DNA from: JBQTII01 sp052387905
GTDB lineage: Bacteria; Actinomycetota; Actinomycetes; Sporichthyales; Sporichthyaceae
NCBI GenBank assembly: GCA_052387905.1
Contig: JBQTIR010000053.1
Location: 1-36,338, forward strand
Length of the DNA stretch: 36,338 nucleotides
Reading direction: 5' to 3'
This document shows positions 1 through 7,700 of the stretch, one piece after another. The notes under the pieces are model-generated. The model saw only the letters and a program-made list of their open reading frames with translations, searched no databases and was not told the DNA's origin. A program made the position numbers and the translations under genes. Numbering within the stretch: the first letter of the stretch is position 1; each line of letters begins with the position of its first letter.

Positions 1-69
1 GCGACCGCATAAACTTTCCGTGTCGGGCGGGGTGTCCCTCCCCCGCCGCTGTTCCGCCCGGGCGGTCGC
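1..69. repeat. Nested inverted repeats
   Basis: GCGACCGC at 1-8 is the exact reverse complement of GCGGTCGC at 62-69. Inside lie a 7-bp hairpin (GGCGGGG 26-32 with CCCCGCC 41-47, 8-base loop) and a perfect 12-bp palindrome CCGCCCGGGCGG at 54-65. The structure may be a terminator of a gene outside the window or simply GC-rich spacer; the left edge cuts off the context. Confidence 0.45.
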
Positions 70-116
70 GTTCTTCGGGTCCCACCACGAGAGAGGTGGC
101 TAAAGACTCCCCGCCC

Positions 117-191
117 CAGACCACGAAACCAACGCAGCGCCCAGACCACGAGTCGAACGCAGCGCTCAGACCCACGGAACGAACGCAGCAC
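117..191. repeat. Three tandem 25-bp imperfect repeats
   Basis: Units at 117-141, 142-166 and 167-191 all begin CAGACC and end in a GAACGCAGC-like block (unit 1 has CAACGCAGC). Units 1 and 2 differ at a few central positions; unit 3 has a one-base insertion compensated later, keeping the 25-base period. Not coding as far as can be seen. Role unknown. Confidence 0.6.
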
Positions 192-447
192 CCCGAAAGC
201 AGGTGGCGGGCAGGTAGGTGGCCGAGGTCACCGAGGGCTGCCGCGCCGCTTCCGGTGCTCGGCGCCCGGGGGGCGCCTGCGCTCCGGGTCGGCTTGCCGA
301 CGAATGTGGTGGTGCGGCACGGCAGGTGGTTGGGCGGAGGTGGTGTCCGCTCGTCGAGAGGTGACGGTCCGGGGGTGGTGGCCACACGGTGATGCCGTCA
401 CGGGCAGAGCTCGCGGCGTCAGACCTTCGAGTAGTCCGTCAGTGCCT

Positions 448-2229
448 TTATTTCGCTCCATAGTCACGAAAGCCACGCCCGGTCTTGCGTCCGAGGTAGC
501 CCGCGGTCACCAGGTGCTCCAGCAACGGCACCGGCGCGAAGTCCGGCTCGCGGAACTCCAGGAACAACGTGCGCTGAATGGCGAGCGAGACGTCCAACCC
601 GACGACGTCGAGCAGGGCGAAGGGGCCCATCGGGAGCCGGCAGCCCTCCTTCATCGCCAGGTCGATGTCATCGGCGCTGGCGTAGTGCGCCTCGAGCATC
701 GCCACCGCGTCGTTGAGGTACGGGAACAGCAACGCGTTGACGATGAAGCCCGCGCGGTCCCCGCACGTCACCGCGACCTTGCCGAGCTTCGCGCAGAGCG
801 CCCGGGAGGTCTCGATGACCTCGGGTGCGGTCGCGACGGTGTGCACGACCTCGACGAGCTTCATCACCGCGGCCGGGTTGAAGAAGTGAATACCGATCAC
901 GTCGCCGGGCCGCTGGGTCTCGGCGGCCAGCTCGATGACCGGCAGGGACGAGGTCGTCGTGGCCAGAATCGCACCGGGGCGCACGATCTCGTCGAGGTTG
1001 GAGAACAGCGCCTTCTTCACCGCCAGGTCCTCGACGACGGCCTCGATCACCAGGTCGACCTGGGCGAGGTCGTCCAGCGAGGTGGTGCCGGTGACCCGGG
1101 CGAGGGTCTCGTCGCGAACGGCTTCGGTGAGTTTGCCGCGCTGCACCGCCTTCTCCAGCGACTTGGCCAGGGCCGAGGCGACGGCGGTGACCTTCTCCGC
1201 GCTGCGTGCGACGTAGATGACCTCGAAGCCGGCCTTGGCGACGACCTCGATGATGCCGGTCGCCATCGTGCCGGTGCCGATCACAGCAACGCGGGAGATG
1301 TCGTGACGCATCGTCGGTTTGTTCGCCGTACTCGGGCTCAGCTCGTCCGCGACGATGTCGGGTGCGTCCTTGCCCGCGTAGGTGTAGAAGCCGCGTCCGG
1401 TCTTGCGACCCCGCAGGCCCGCGGTGATCATCTGCTTGAGCAACGGTGCCGGTGCGTGGACGCGCTTACGGCCCTGCCGGTACATCGAATTCAGGATCTC
1501 GTACGCGGTGTCCAGGCCGATGAGGTCGAGCAGCGCGAGCGGGCCCATCGGATAGCCGCAGCCGTAGATCATTGCGGCGTCGATGTCCTCGCGGCTGGCG
1601 TAGCGTGACTCGTACAGCTTCACCGCGTGGTTGAGGTAGCCGAACAGCAATGCGTTGGCGATGAAGCCGGCCTTGTCCCCGCACACCACCGGGGTCTTGC
1701 CGAGCTTCTCCACCAGGACGGTGGCGCGCTCGACCGCAGCCGGGTCGGTGACGACGGTGCGCACGACCTCGACGAGTTGCTGGATCGGAGCGGGGTTGAA
1801 GAAGTGCACGCCGAGCACCCGCCGCGGGTTCGCAGTGGCCACCGAGATCTCGGTGACCGACAACGACGAGGTGTTGGTCGCGAGCACCGCGTCGGCGCGG
1901 GTGATCCCGTCCAGGGCCGCGAAGATCGAGCGCTTGAGGTCCAGGTCTTCCGGCACCGCCTCGACCACGAGGTCGGCCTCGGCGACGGCGGAGATGTCGG
2001 TCCCAATCCTGATCCGACCCAGCAGGTCCGCCCGCTCGGACTCGGTCAGCTTCCCGTCGGTTACGGCGCGAGCCGTCGAGCCCTCCAGGCGTGCCAGGGC
2101 GCGGGCGGCAGCAGCCTCGTCGACCTCGATGCCGACGACGGAAATGCCGGTGCGCGCGAGGACCTCGGCGATCCCCGAGCCCATGGTTCCCAGACCGATG
2201 ACCCCGGCGGTGGCGAACTCGGCGGCCAT
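448..2229 (-). CDS. Tandem-duplicated 3-hydroxyacyl-CoA dehydrogenase
   Basis: Predicted NAD-dependent oxidation of (S)-3-hydroxyacyl-CoA to 3-ketoacyl-CoA (3-hydroxybutyryl-CoA dehydrogenase family), cytosolic. The 593-residue protein is two complete units in a row. Unit 1 has the Rossmann motif GLGTMGSG (12-19) and the catalytic-His motif VHFFNP (His142); unit 2 has GTGTMATG (318-325) and IHFFNP (His448). Each unit also has the helical C-terminal domain with GRKTGRGF near its end. A single unit is normally about 285 residues, so this is a head-to-tail fusion, a form I recall from other actinobacteria. ATG 2229 is chosen because the Rossmann fold begins seven residues later and GGAG lies about 7 bases upstream; an upstream extension to 2400 has no domain character and runs into the divergent nucS promoter region. 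Substrate chain length is inferred. Confidence 0.9.
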   Translation of the reverse strand: MAAEFATAGVIGLGTMGSGIAEVLARTGISVVGIEVDEAAAARALARLEGSTARAVTDGKLTESERADLLGRIRIGTDISAVAEADLVVEAVPEDLDLKRSIFAALDGITRADAVLATNTSSLSVTEISVATANPRRVLGVHFFNPAPIQQLVEVVRTVVTDPAAVERATVLVEKLGKTPVVCGDKAGFIANALLFGYLNHAVKLYESRYASREDIDAAMIYGCGYPMGPLALLDLIGLDTAYEILNSMYRQGRKRVHAPAPLLKQMITAGLRGRKTGRGFYTYAGKDAPDIVADELSPSTANKPTMRHDISRVAVIGTGTMATGIIEVVAKAGFEVIYVARSAEKVTAVASALAKSLEKAVQRGKLTEAVRDETLARVTGTTSLDDLAQVDLVIEAVVEDLAVKKALFSNLDEIVRPGAILATTTSSLPVIELAAETQRPGDVIGIHFFNPAAVMKLVEVVHTVATAPEVIETSRALCAKLGKVAVTCGDRAGFIVNALLFPYLNDAVAMLEAHYASADDIDLAMKEGCRLPMGPFALLDVVGLDVSLAIQRTLFLEFREPDFAPVPLLEHLVTAGYLGRKTGRGFRDYGAK

Positions 2230-2287
2230 GTGCGACTCCACTCGTCGGCTGCGCGGACGGCTCCGGACGGCGGCCGCGACGCGGCCC

Positions 2288-2318
2288 AGGCTACGCCGTT
2301 GTACTGGTGGGTAACAAC
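2288..2318 (-). promoter_or_regulatory. Dehydrogenase promoter with overlapping inverted repeat
   Basis: On the minus strand TTGTTA (2317-2312) and TAGCCT (2293-2288) are separated by 18 bases, a good sigma-70-type match placing the transcription start about 50 bases before ATG 2229. The spacer and -35 coincide with an imperfect inverted repeat, plus-strand GTTGTAC (2298-2304) and GTAACAAC (2311-2318), with one bulged base. Its position suggests a repressor operator, possibly TetR-type; the regulator is not identifiable here. Confidence 0.45.
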
Positions 2319-2404
2319 CGCTCCGCACCCCATTCGCCGGGCGGTCATCCCGATCGGTATGCGGCGCCGCGTCGACCACTCGCCCGACGTCGAACGGCAC
2401 GCCG

Positions 2405-2410
2405 TACCGT
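2405..2410 (+). promoter_or_regulatory. -10 element of nucS (leaderless start)
   Basis: TACCGT lies 7 bases before GTG 2418, the spacing expected if transcription starts at or next to the start codon. No Shine-Dalgarno sequence is visible before the GTG, which fits a leaderless mRNA. Confidence 0.45.
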
Positions 2411-2417
2411 GGCCGCC

Positions 2418-3092
2418 GTGCGTCTCGTCATTGCCCGGTGCCAGGTGGATTACGTCGGGCGACTCACCGCTCATCTGCCGATGGCGACCCGCCTGCTGCT
2501 GGTCAAGGCAGACGGTTCGGTGCTGGTGCACTCCGACGGTGGCTCCTACAAGCCGCTGAACTGGATGTCCCCGCCGTGCACGCTGACCGAATCCCCGCTC
2601 GTGGACGGGCAGGGCTCGTGGCTCGTGGTGAACAAGGCCGGCGAGCAGTTGCACATCACGCTCGAGACGGTGCTGCACGACAGCTCGCACGAACTGGGCG
2701 TCGACCCGGGCCTGCAAAAAGACGGCGTCGAGGCACACCTGCAGGTGCTGCTCGCGGCCCAGGCCGAGGTGCTCGGCGAAGGCTGGCGGCTGGTGCGCCG
2801 GGAGTATCAGACGCCGATCGGGCCGGTGGACCTGCTCTGCAAGGACGCCGCCGGTGTCTCGGTCGCGGTGGAGATCAAACGCCGGGGGGAGATCGACGGG
2901 GTCGAGCAGCTCTCTCGCTACCTGGATCTGATGAACCGCGATCCGCTGCTCGCGCCGGTTCGCGGGGTGTTCGCCGCCCAGGAGATCAAGCCGCAGGCTC
3001 GCACCCTGGCCGAAGACCGCGGCATCCGCTGCGTCGTGCTGGATTACGACCAACTCCGCGGCCTCGACGACTCCGACTCCCGCCTCTTCTAA
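2418..3092 (+). CDS. nucS: Endonuclease NucS (mismatch repair)
   Basis: NucS/EndoMS cuts DNA at mismatches and replaces MutS/MutL in most Actinobacteria. The 224-residue protein starts VRLVIARCQVDYVGRL, the family's usual N-terminus, so GTG 2418 is the start; an in-frame upstream extension is Arg/Pro-rich and unlike the family. The C-terminal nuclease domain shows the PD-(D/E)XK core: Asp138 in GPVDLLCKD, Glu152 and Lys154 in VAVEIKRRG, and EQLSRYL at about 163-169. The last residues, SRLF, resemble the short hydrophobic tail by which NucS binds the sliding clamp. The gene is divergent from the dehydrogenase with a 188-base spacer. nucS lies in the same general chromosomal neighbourhood as atp/murA in mycobacteria, as I recall it. 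Confidence 0.93.
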   Translation: MRLVIARCQVDYVGRLTAHLPMATRLLLVKADGSVLVHSDGGSYKPLNWMSPPCTLTESPLVDGQGSWLVVNKAGEQLHITLETVLHDSSHELGVDPGLQKDGVEAHLQVLLAAQAEVLGEGWRLVRREYQTPIGPVDLLCKDAAGVSVAVEIKRRGEIDGVEQLSRYLDLMNRDPLLAPVRGVFAAQEIKPQARTLAEDRGIRCVVLDYDQLRGLDDSDSRLF

Positions 3093-3139
3093 CCTGCCGT
3101 CACTGCACCGCGATGACCGCGACCCGGATCGGAGCACCC

Positions 3140-3625
3140 ATGCGTCTCACCTCTGCCAGCGCCGCCCTGGCCGTCCTGCTCGCGCTGTTACCCGGCGCCG
3201 CCACCGCGCTCGACACCACCACCGCAGCGGCCACCGACGGCAAGGTCGTGCACTTCACCAGCCCTTCCGGGCGGATCGACTGCTACCTCTCCGACGACAA
3301 GAGCTTCGGGCGCGGGGCGAACTGCATCGTCCAACAGGACCGTTGGACGAATCGCAAGACACGACCCGCGTCCTGCGATCTGGACTGGGAACCGGCCGAG
3401 GTCTTGCTGACGCCCAAGGGCAAGCTCCGGATCGGCGCCTGCCGCGGGGACATCGGTCCGATCTGCGGACCCCGCGGCACCGTAGATGCGTGCACGACGC
3501 TGGCCTACGGCAAGCGCGTGCGCGCCGGGGAGATCACCTGCTCGTCGAGCCGCAAGGGCATCACGTGCCGCACCACGACCGGAGCCGGCTTCCGGGTCGC
3601 GCGCAGCGGTTACGTGACCTTCTGA
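3140..3625 (+). CDS. Secreted Cys-rich protein (DUF6636-like)
   Basis: A 161-residue exported protein of unknown function. Residues 1-23 form a signal peptide (hydrophobic stretch LAVLLALLPGAATA). The mature part has FTSPSGRIDCYL at 39-50, which resembles the start of the actinobacterial DUF6636 domain, and eight cysteines (48, 62, 79, 101, 109, 118, 134, 143), enough for four disulfides. ATG 3140 has GGAG 6 bases upstream and starts directly with the signal peptide; ATG 3113 in frame is an alternative that adds nine residues. It follows nucS by 47 bases on the same strand and may be cotranscribed, with no obvious functional link. Confidence 0.75.
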   Translation: MRLTSASAALAVLLALLPGAATALDTTTAAATDGKVVHFTSPSGRIDCYLSDDKSFGRGANCIVQQDRWTNRKTRPASCDLDWEPAEVLLTPKGKLRIGACRGDIGPICGPRGTVDACTTLAYGKRVRAGEITCSSSRKGITCRTTTGAGFRVARSGYVTF

Positions 3626-3716
3626 GCCCTGGGCGGTGGGCAGCAGAAGTCCACCCCCCATGTGCAGGGAGAGCTGGGTCACCCGAGCACGCGGGCGAGG
3701 CCACAGGTCCGTCGCT

Positions 3717-3722
3717 TAGCGT
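3717..3722 (+). promoter_or_regulatory. -10 element before leader ORF and anti-sigma gene
   Basis: TAGCGT is followed after 6 bases by GTG 3729, the first codon of a 21-residue leader ORF. The same hexamer stands before the SNF2 gene (4714-4719), hsdM (16897-16902) and the island secreted-protein gene (20324-20329). No good -35 is visible 17 bases upstream. Confidence 0.4.
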
Positions 3723-3728
3723 GGGGCC

Positions 3729-3794
3729 GTGAGAGCGAACTGCGTCATGGGCCGGATCAGCCGCGATCGGACCCCGAGGGAAGGTCGACGGTGA
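3729..3794 (+). CDS. Putative 21-residue leader peptide
   Basis: GTG 3729 opens a 21-codon frame beginning VRANCVMGRISRDR and ending in TGA 3792-3794, which overlaps the GTG start of the anti-sigma gene (3791) by four bases (GTGA). Its start sits 6 bases after a TAGCGT element, the leaderless geometry seen at other genes in this window. Overlap suggests translational coupling to the anti-sigma factor. No homology is recognised; it may equally be untranslated 5' leader containing the purine-rich ribosome site GAGGGAAGG. Confidence 0.35.
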   Translation: MRANCVMGRISRDRTPREGRR

Positions 3795-4678
3795 GCCACC
3801 CCGAACCGCATCTGATCACGCTGCTCGCGCTCGGCGAGCCCGCGTGCTCACCGCAACAACTCGCGCACATCGAGAGCTGCCCCGGCTGCACGGCGGACCT
3901 CGACCGGCTGCGCGCGATCATGGCCCCCGCCGAGGACGTCGGGATTCCTGTCTGGACCGCCGGCCCGGAATTCAGCCCCGACGCGCAGCCGCCGACCCCG
4001 GCACCGCCCGCAACCGCTCCCGCAGCCCCACCTGCCCGCCCATCGCCCGCCGCGCCCGCACCTGCGGGTGGTGCGCTGATCCCCCCGGCCGTCGGCGCCC
4101 GCGTCGAACCGGCACAGCCCGCGCCGGTGTGGGTTCCGGCGTCCGAAGCCGCTCCGGTCCCGCGCGTGGGCCCCGCGATCTCAGGTGGCGGAATGTCCGG
4201 CACCCGAGCAGCCGTCCTGGCCCTCGCGGCTGCGCTCATCGGCCTCGCGATCGGCGTCGGCGCCACCCTCGCCCTCGACTCCGAGGACACCGTCACCGCG
4301 ACCCCCGCGCCGATCCCCGCCGCGGCGAGCGCCGCACCGACGCAGGCACCGACGGTGCTCGCGACCGCGACCTTGCTCGCGACGGCCACCGACGCGCTCT
4401 CGGGGAGCGCACGCGTGCTCGAGGAGGACGCGAGCCGGGTGCTCGCGGTCCGACTGAGCGGCGTTACCCCGGCCGAGGGCTACCGCGAGGTCTGGCTGCT
4501 CACCCCGGACACGAACGGCCAGGTGTCGCTGGGCGTGCTCACCGGCACGTCCGGTGACCTGGTGATCCCGGCCGGCCTGGACCTGGCCGCCTATCCCGAC
4601 GTGGACATCACGCAGGAACCCTTGGACGGCAATCCGGCTCGCTCGGCGACGAGCCTGGCGCGCGGCACTTTGAGCTGA
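3791..4678 (+). CDS. RskA-type membrane anti-sigma factor
   Basis: Predicted to hold an ECF sigma factor inactive at the membrane. In the 295-residue protein, residues 26-33 give the zinc-associated motif His-x3-Cys-x2-Cys (HIESCPGC) of ZAS anti-sigma factors; 60-127 is a Pro/Ala-rich linker; 138-162 is one membrane helix; 207-295 is the extracytoplasmic RskA domain with GYREVWLL and a C-terminal GNPARSATSLARGTLS, matching the family's usual ending. GTG 3791 is chosen because GAGGGAAGG lies just upstream and the HPEPHL start suits the family. The Ala/Thr/Pro-rich stretch after the helix (164-205) would be the site for regulated proteolysis. No sigma factor gene adjoins it, which is unusual, so its partner is unknown. 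Confidence 0.8.
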   Translation: MSHPEPHLITLLALGEPACSPQQLAHIESCPGCTADLDRLRAIMAPAEDVGIPVWTAGPEFSPDAQPPTPAPPATAPAAPPARPSPAAPAPAGGALIPPAVGARVEPAQPAPVWVPASEAAPVPRVGPAISGGGMSGTRAAVLALAAALIGLAIGVGATLALDSEDTVTATPAPIPAAASAAPTQAPTVLATATLLATATDALSGSARVLEEDASRVLAVRLSGVTPAEGYREVWLLTPDTNGQVSLGVLTGTSGDLVIPAGLDLAAYPDVDITQEPLDGNPARSATSLARGTLS

Positions 4679-4713
4679 CGGCGACGCGTTGCCGCGCTGT
4701 CGGTGTGGCGGAC

Positions 4714-4719
4714 TAGCGT
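4714..4719 (+). promoter_or_regulatory. -10 element of SNF2 gene (leaderless start)
   Basis: TAGCGT is followed after 7 bases by GTG 4727, with no Shine-Dalgarno between. The distance fits a transcript starting at the start codon. Confidence 0.45.
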
Positions 4720-4726
4720 CGCTGTC

Positions 4727-7700
4727 GTGACCGTGCGCGACGCGAACGAGCGAGGAACGAGTGAGGAGCGTGAGCGAACCGCCGGCGTTGCCGCCCGCCC
4801 AGCCCTGGACACCGGCAGCCTGCGCGCGGCGGTGGGCCCGGGGGCGTACGAACGCGGTCTGGACTACGCCGATCGCGGTGCCGTGCGCCAAGTGGTGTGG
4901 CGCGAGGGCGCGAAGGCCGTCGTCGGGACGGTCGCGGGCAGCGCGGAGCAGGCCTACGTCACCACCGTGCACCTGGTGGCTGACAAGGCCGGCGGCCCGC
5001 ACCGCTTTGCCCGCGGGGAATGCAGCTGCCCGATCCGGCGTGATTGCAAGCACGTCGTCGCGCTGGCCCTGGTCGCGACGGGGTACGCCGAGCCGGCGAG
5101 CACCGAGGCCCCGCGCTCCGATCGCGAGCCGGTGTCCTGGGAGGATCCCTGGCGCTCCCTGCTCACCCCGCAGCAGGAAGGCCGGAGCGCCACACCCACC
5201 CCACTCGCCATCGAGCTGACGCTCAAGCGCGCCCTGCCGAACCGCTGGGCCGGCCGCCCCGGCCTGAACGAGGCGATGCAGGTGTGGGCGCGTGTGGTCC
5301 GGGAGGGCAAGAAGGGCTGGATCGCGGGCGAACTGAGCTGGGGACGCCTCGGCGCGCTGCGCTACCGCAGCGAGTTCCCCGGCGACCAGGTGCGGGTCCT
5401 CGCCGATCTCTACGCGCTCTACCTCGCACGCACCGGGACGGGCTACTCCGAGTCGCACCTGCGCTACGGCGACGACACCTCGATCGAGCTCTCGGCCGTC
5501 ACCTCCGGCGCGTTGATCCCGCTCCTGCAGGAGGCCCGGCGCGTCGGCCTGCGCCTGGTGCACGCCGCCGCCACCGGCCTGGGTGACCTGCCGGTGATCG
5601 ACGCGGCCGACCTGTGTCTGGATGTCACCGCGCCCGACGGGCCGAGCGCCCCCCTGGAGGTAGCCCCGATCCTGCGTATCGGCGAAAGGTACGGCGAGGC
5701 CGAGCCGGTGGCCTTCCTCGGCAGCGGTACCGGCGCCGTCGTGCTGCCCGCCGACACCGCCGAACTGCCGGGCAACCCCGCCGGCTGGCCGCTGCGCCTG
5801 GTCGAACTGACGGCCTCCGCGCCCGCCGCCCTGCAGCGGATGGCACTGCGCGCCGAGCACCTCACGGTTCCGGGCGCCCATCGGGGGCGGTTCCTGGAGG
5901 AGTACTTCCCCCGGCTGTCCGCGCTCGGCGAGATCGTCTCCACCGACGGCTCCTTCGCCCCGCCGGTGTACTCCCCGCCGGTCCTGGTCTGCCGCGCCGA
6001 CTTCGGCGAGGACCACGCGCTGGCCCTGCGCTGGGAGTGGGCGTACCAGGTCGGCGAGCACTCCCGGCGCCTGCCAGTCGGTACCGCCGAGCCCATGGCC
6101 TTCCGGGACCCGGCGGCCGAGGCCGCGATGCTGGCCGGCCTCGAATCGGGATTGGCCCCTTACCTCCGATTGAGGCGAGGGCAGCCGAGCACGCCTTTCG
6201 CTCGAGCTGCCGAGCCGATTGAGGATGTTGACGAGCGATGCGAAGAACATGGCCTGGGCAAGATGAGTGGTCCCGGCATCGACAGCCCGCTCGAGATCTC
6301 CGGCGTCGACACCATGGCGTTCACCACCGAGTGGTTGCCGCTGCTACGCGAACGCCCCGGGGTGCTCGTCGAGGTCACCGGCTCCCCTGCCGACTACCGC
6401 GAAGCCTCGGACTCGCTGCGGATCGCGGTCTCCACCCGCGCGCTGGCCAACGACGAGGACTGGTATGACCTCGGGGTCTCCATCACGGTCGACGGCGAGA
6501 GCGTCCCGTTCCTGGCGGTCTTCGTCGCCCTGGCGCAGGGCCGCTCGCACCTGTTGATGCCCGGCGGGGCGTATTTCTCCCTGGAGAAGCCCGAACTGCT
6601 CGCACTGCGCCGCCTGATCGACGAGGCCCGAGCCCTGGCGGACCTCCCGGCCGGTCCGCTGCGCATCAGCCGCTACCAGAGCGGGCTGTGGTCCGAGCTT
6701 GTCGGTCTCGGTGTCGTCACGCGCCAGGCCGCGAGCTGGCGCCGCCACGTCGAGGGCCTGCGGCGCCTGGACAGCGTCGGCAGCACACCGCTGCCCACCG
6801 GTCTGCAGGCAGAACTGAGGCCATATCAGATCGAGGGCTTCGAATGGCTGGCGTTTCTGTGGGAGCACCGCCTCGGCGGGATCCTCGCGGACGACATGGG
6901 TCTGGGCAAGACGCTGCAGGCGCTCGCGTTGATCCTGCACGCCCGCACGGTCGAGCCGGACGCGCCGCCGTTTCTGATCGTGGCGCCCACCTCCGTGGTG
7001 TCGAACTGGGGCGCCGAGGCCGCCCGCTTCACCCCGGGGCTGCGGGTCGCGACCGTGGCCGAGAGCGCGACCAAGGCCCGCCGCCATGGCGGGCCCACAC
7101 TGGCCGAGCTCGCTGCCGGCGCCGACATCGTCGTCACCTCCTACGCCCTGCTGCGCATCGACTCCGGCGCCTATCAGGACCAGCAATGGGCCGGACTGCT
7201 GCTGGACGAGGCGCAGTTCGTGAAGAACCGCAACGCCAAGGTGCACAAGGCGGCGCGCCAGGTGCCCGCGCCGTTCAAGCTCGCCATCACCGGCACGCCG
7301 TTGGAGAACTCGGTGATGGAGCTGTGGGCGCTGCTCTCGATCACCGCTCCCGGGCTGTTCCCCCACCCGGATGCCTTCAAGGAGTTCTACGCGACGCCGA
7401 TCGAGCGCGCAGGCGACACCGAACTGCTCGCGCAGCTGCGCCGCCGCATCCGGCCGGTGCTCAAGCGCCGCACGAAGGAGGCGGTCGCGCCCGAGCTCCC
7501 CCCGAAGCAGGAGCAGGTGCTCGCCCTCGCGCTGGAACCCCGTCACCGCAAGATCTACGACGTCGCGCTGGCGCGTGAACGCCAGAAGGTGCTCAAGCTG
7601 CTCGACAACCTGGACGGCAACCGGTTCGAGATCCTGCGTTCGCTCACCCTGCTGCGCCAGTTGAGCCTGCACCCGGGGCTGGCCGACGCCGCCGACCGGG

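Larger units (their letters stand above)
1..447. other. Gene-free GC-rich left edge
   Basis: No convincing coding region is visible: open frames here have low-complexity Arg/Pro/Ala-rich translations typical of GC-rich non-coding DNA. The stretch holds nested inverted repeats at 1-69, three tandem 25-bp repeats at 117-191, and a tight hairpin at 261-277 (7-bp arms GGCGCCC/GGGCGCC, 3-base loop). It lies downstream of the dehydrogenase gene, which is read leftwards, so one of these hairpins may end that transcript; none is followed by a clear T-run. Confidence 0.5.

Noticed and set aside
96..476. Short frames in the first 480 bases as genes
   Set aside because: They overlap each other on both strands, have low-complexity Arg/Pro translations, no ribosome sites, and lie over tandem and inverted repeats.
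4181..6250. Very long open frame on the minus strand opposite the anti-sigma and SNF2 genes
   Set aside because: It is antisense to two well-supported genes, translates to Gly/Arg/Ala/Gln-rich sequence without motifs, and is expected in high-GC DNA. Similar long antisense frames opposite the dehydrogenase, murA, hsdM, hsdR and atp genes were dropped for the same reason.
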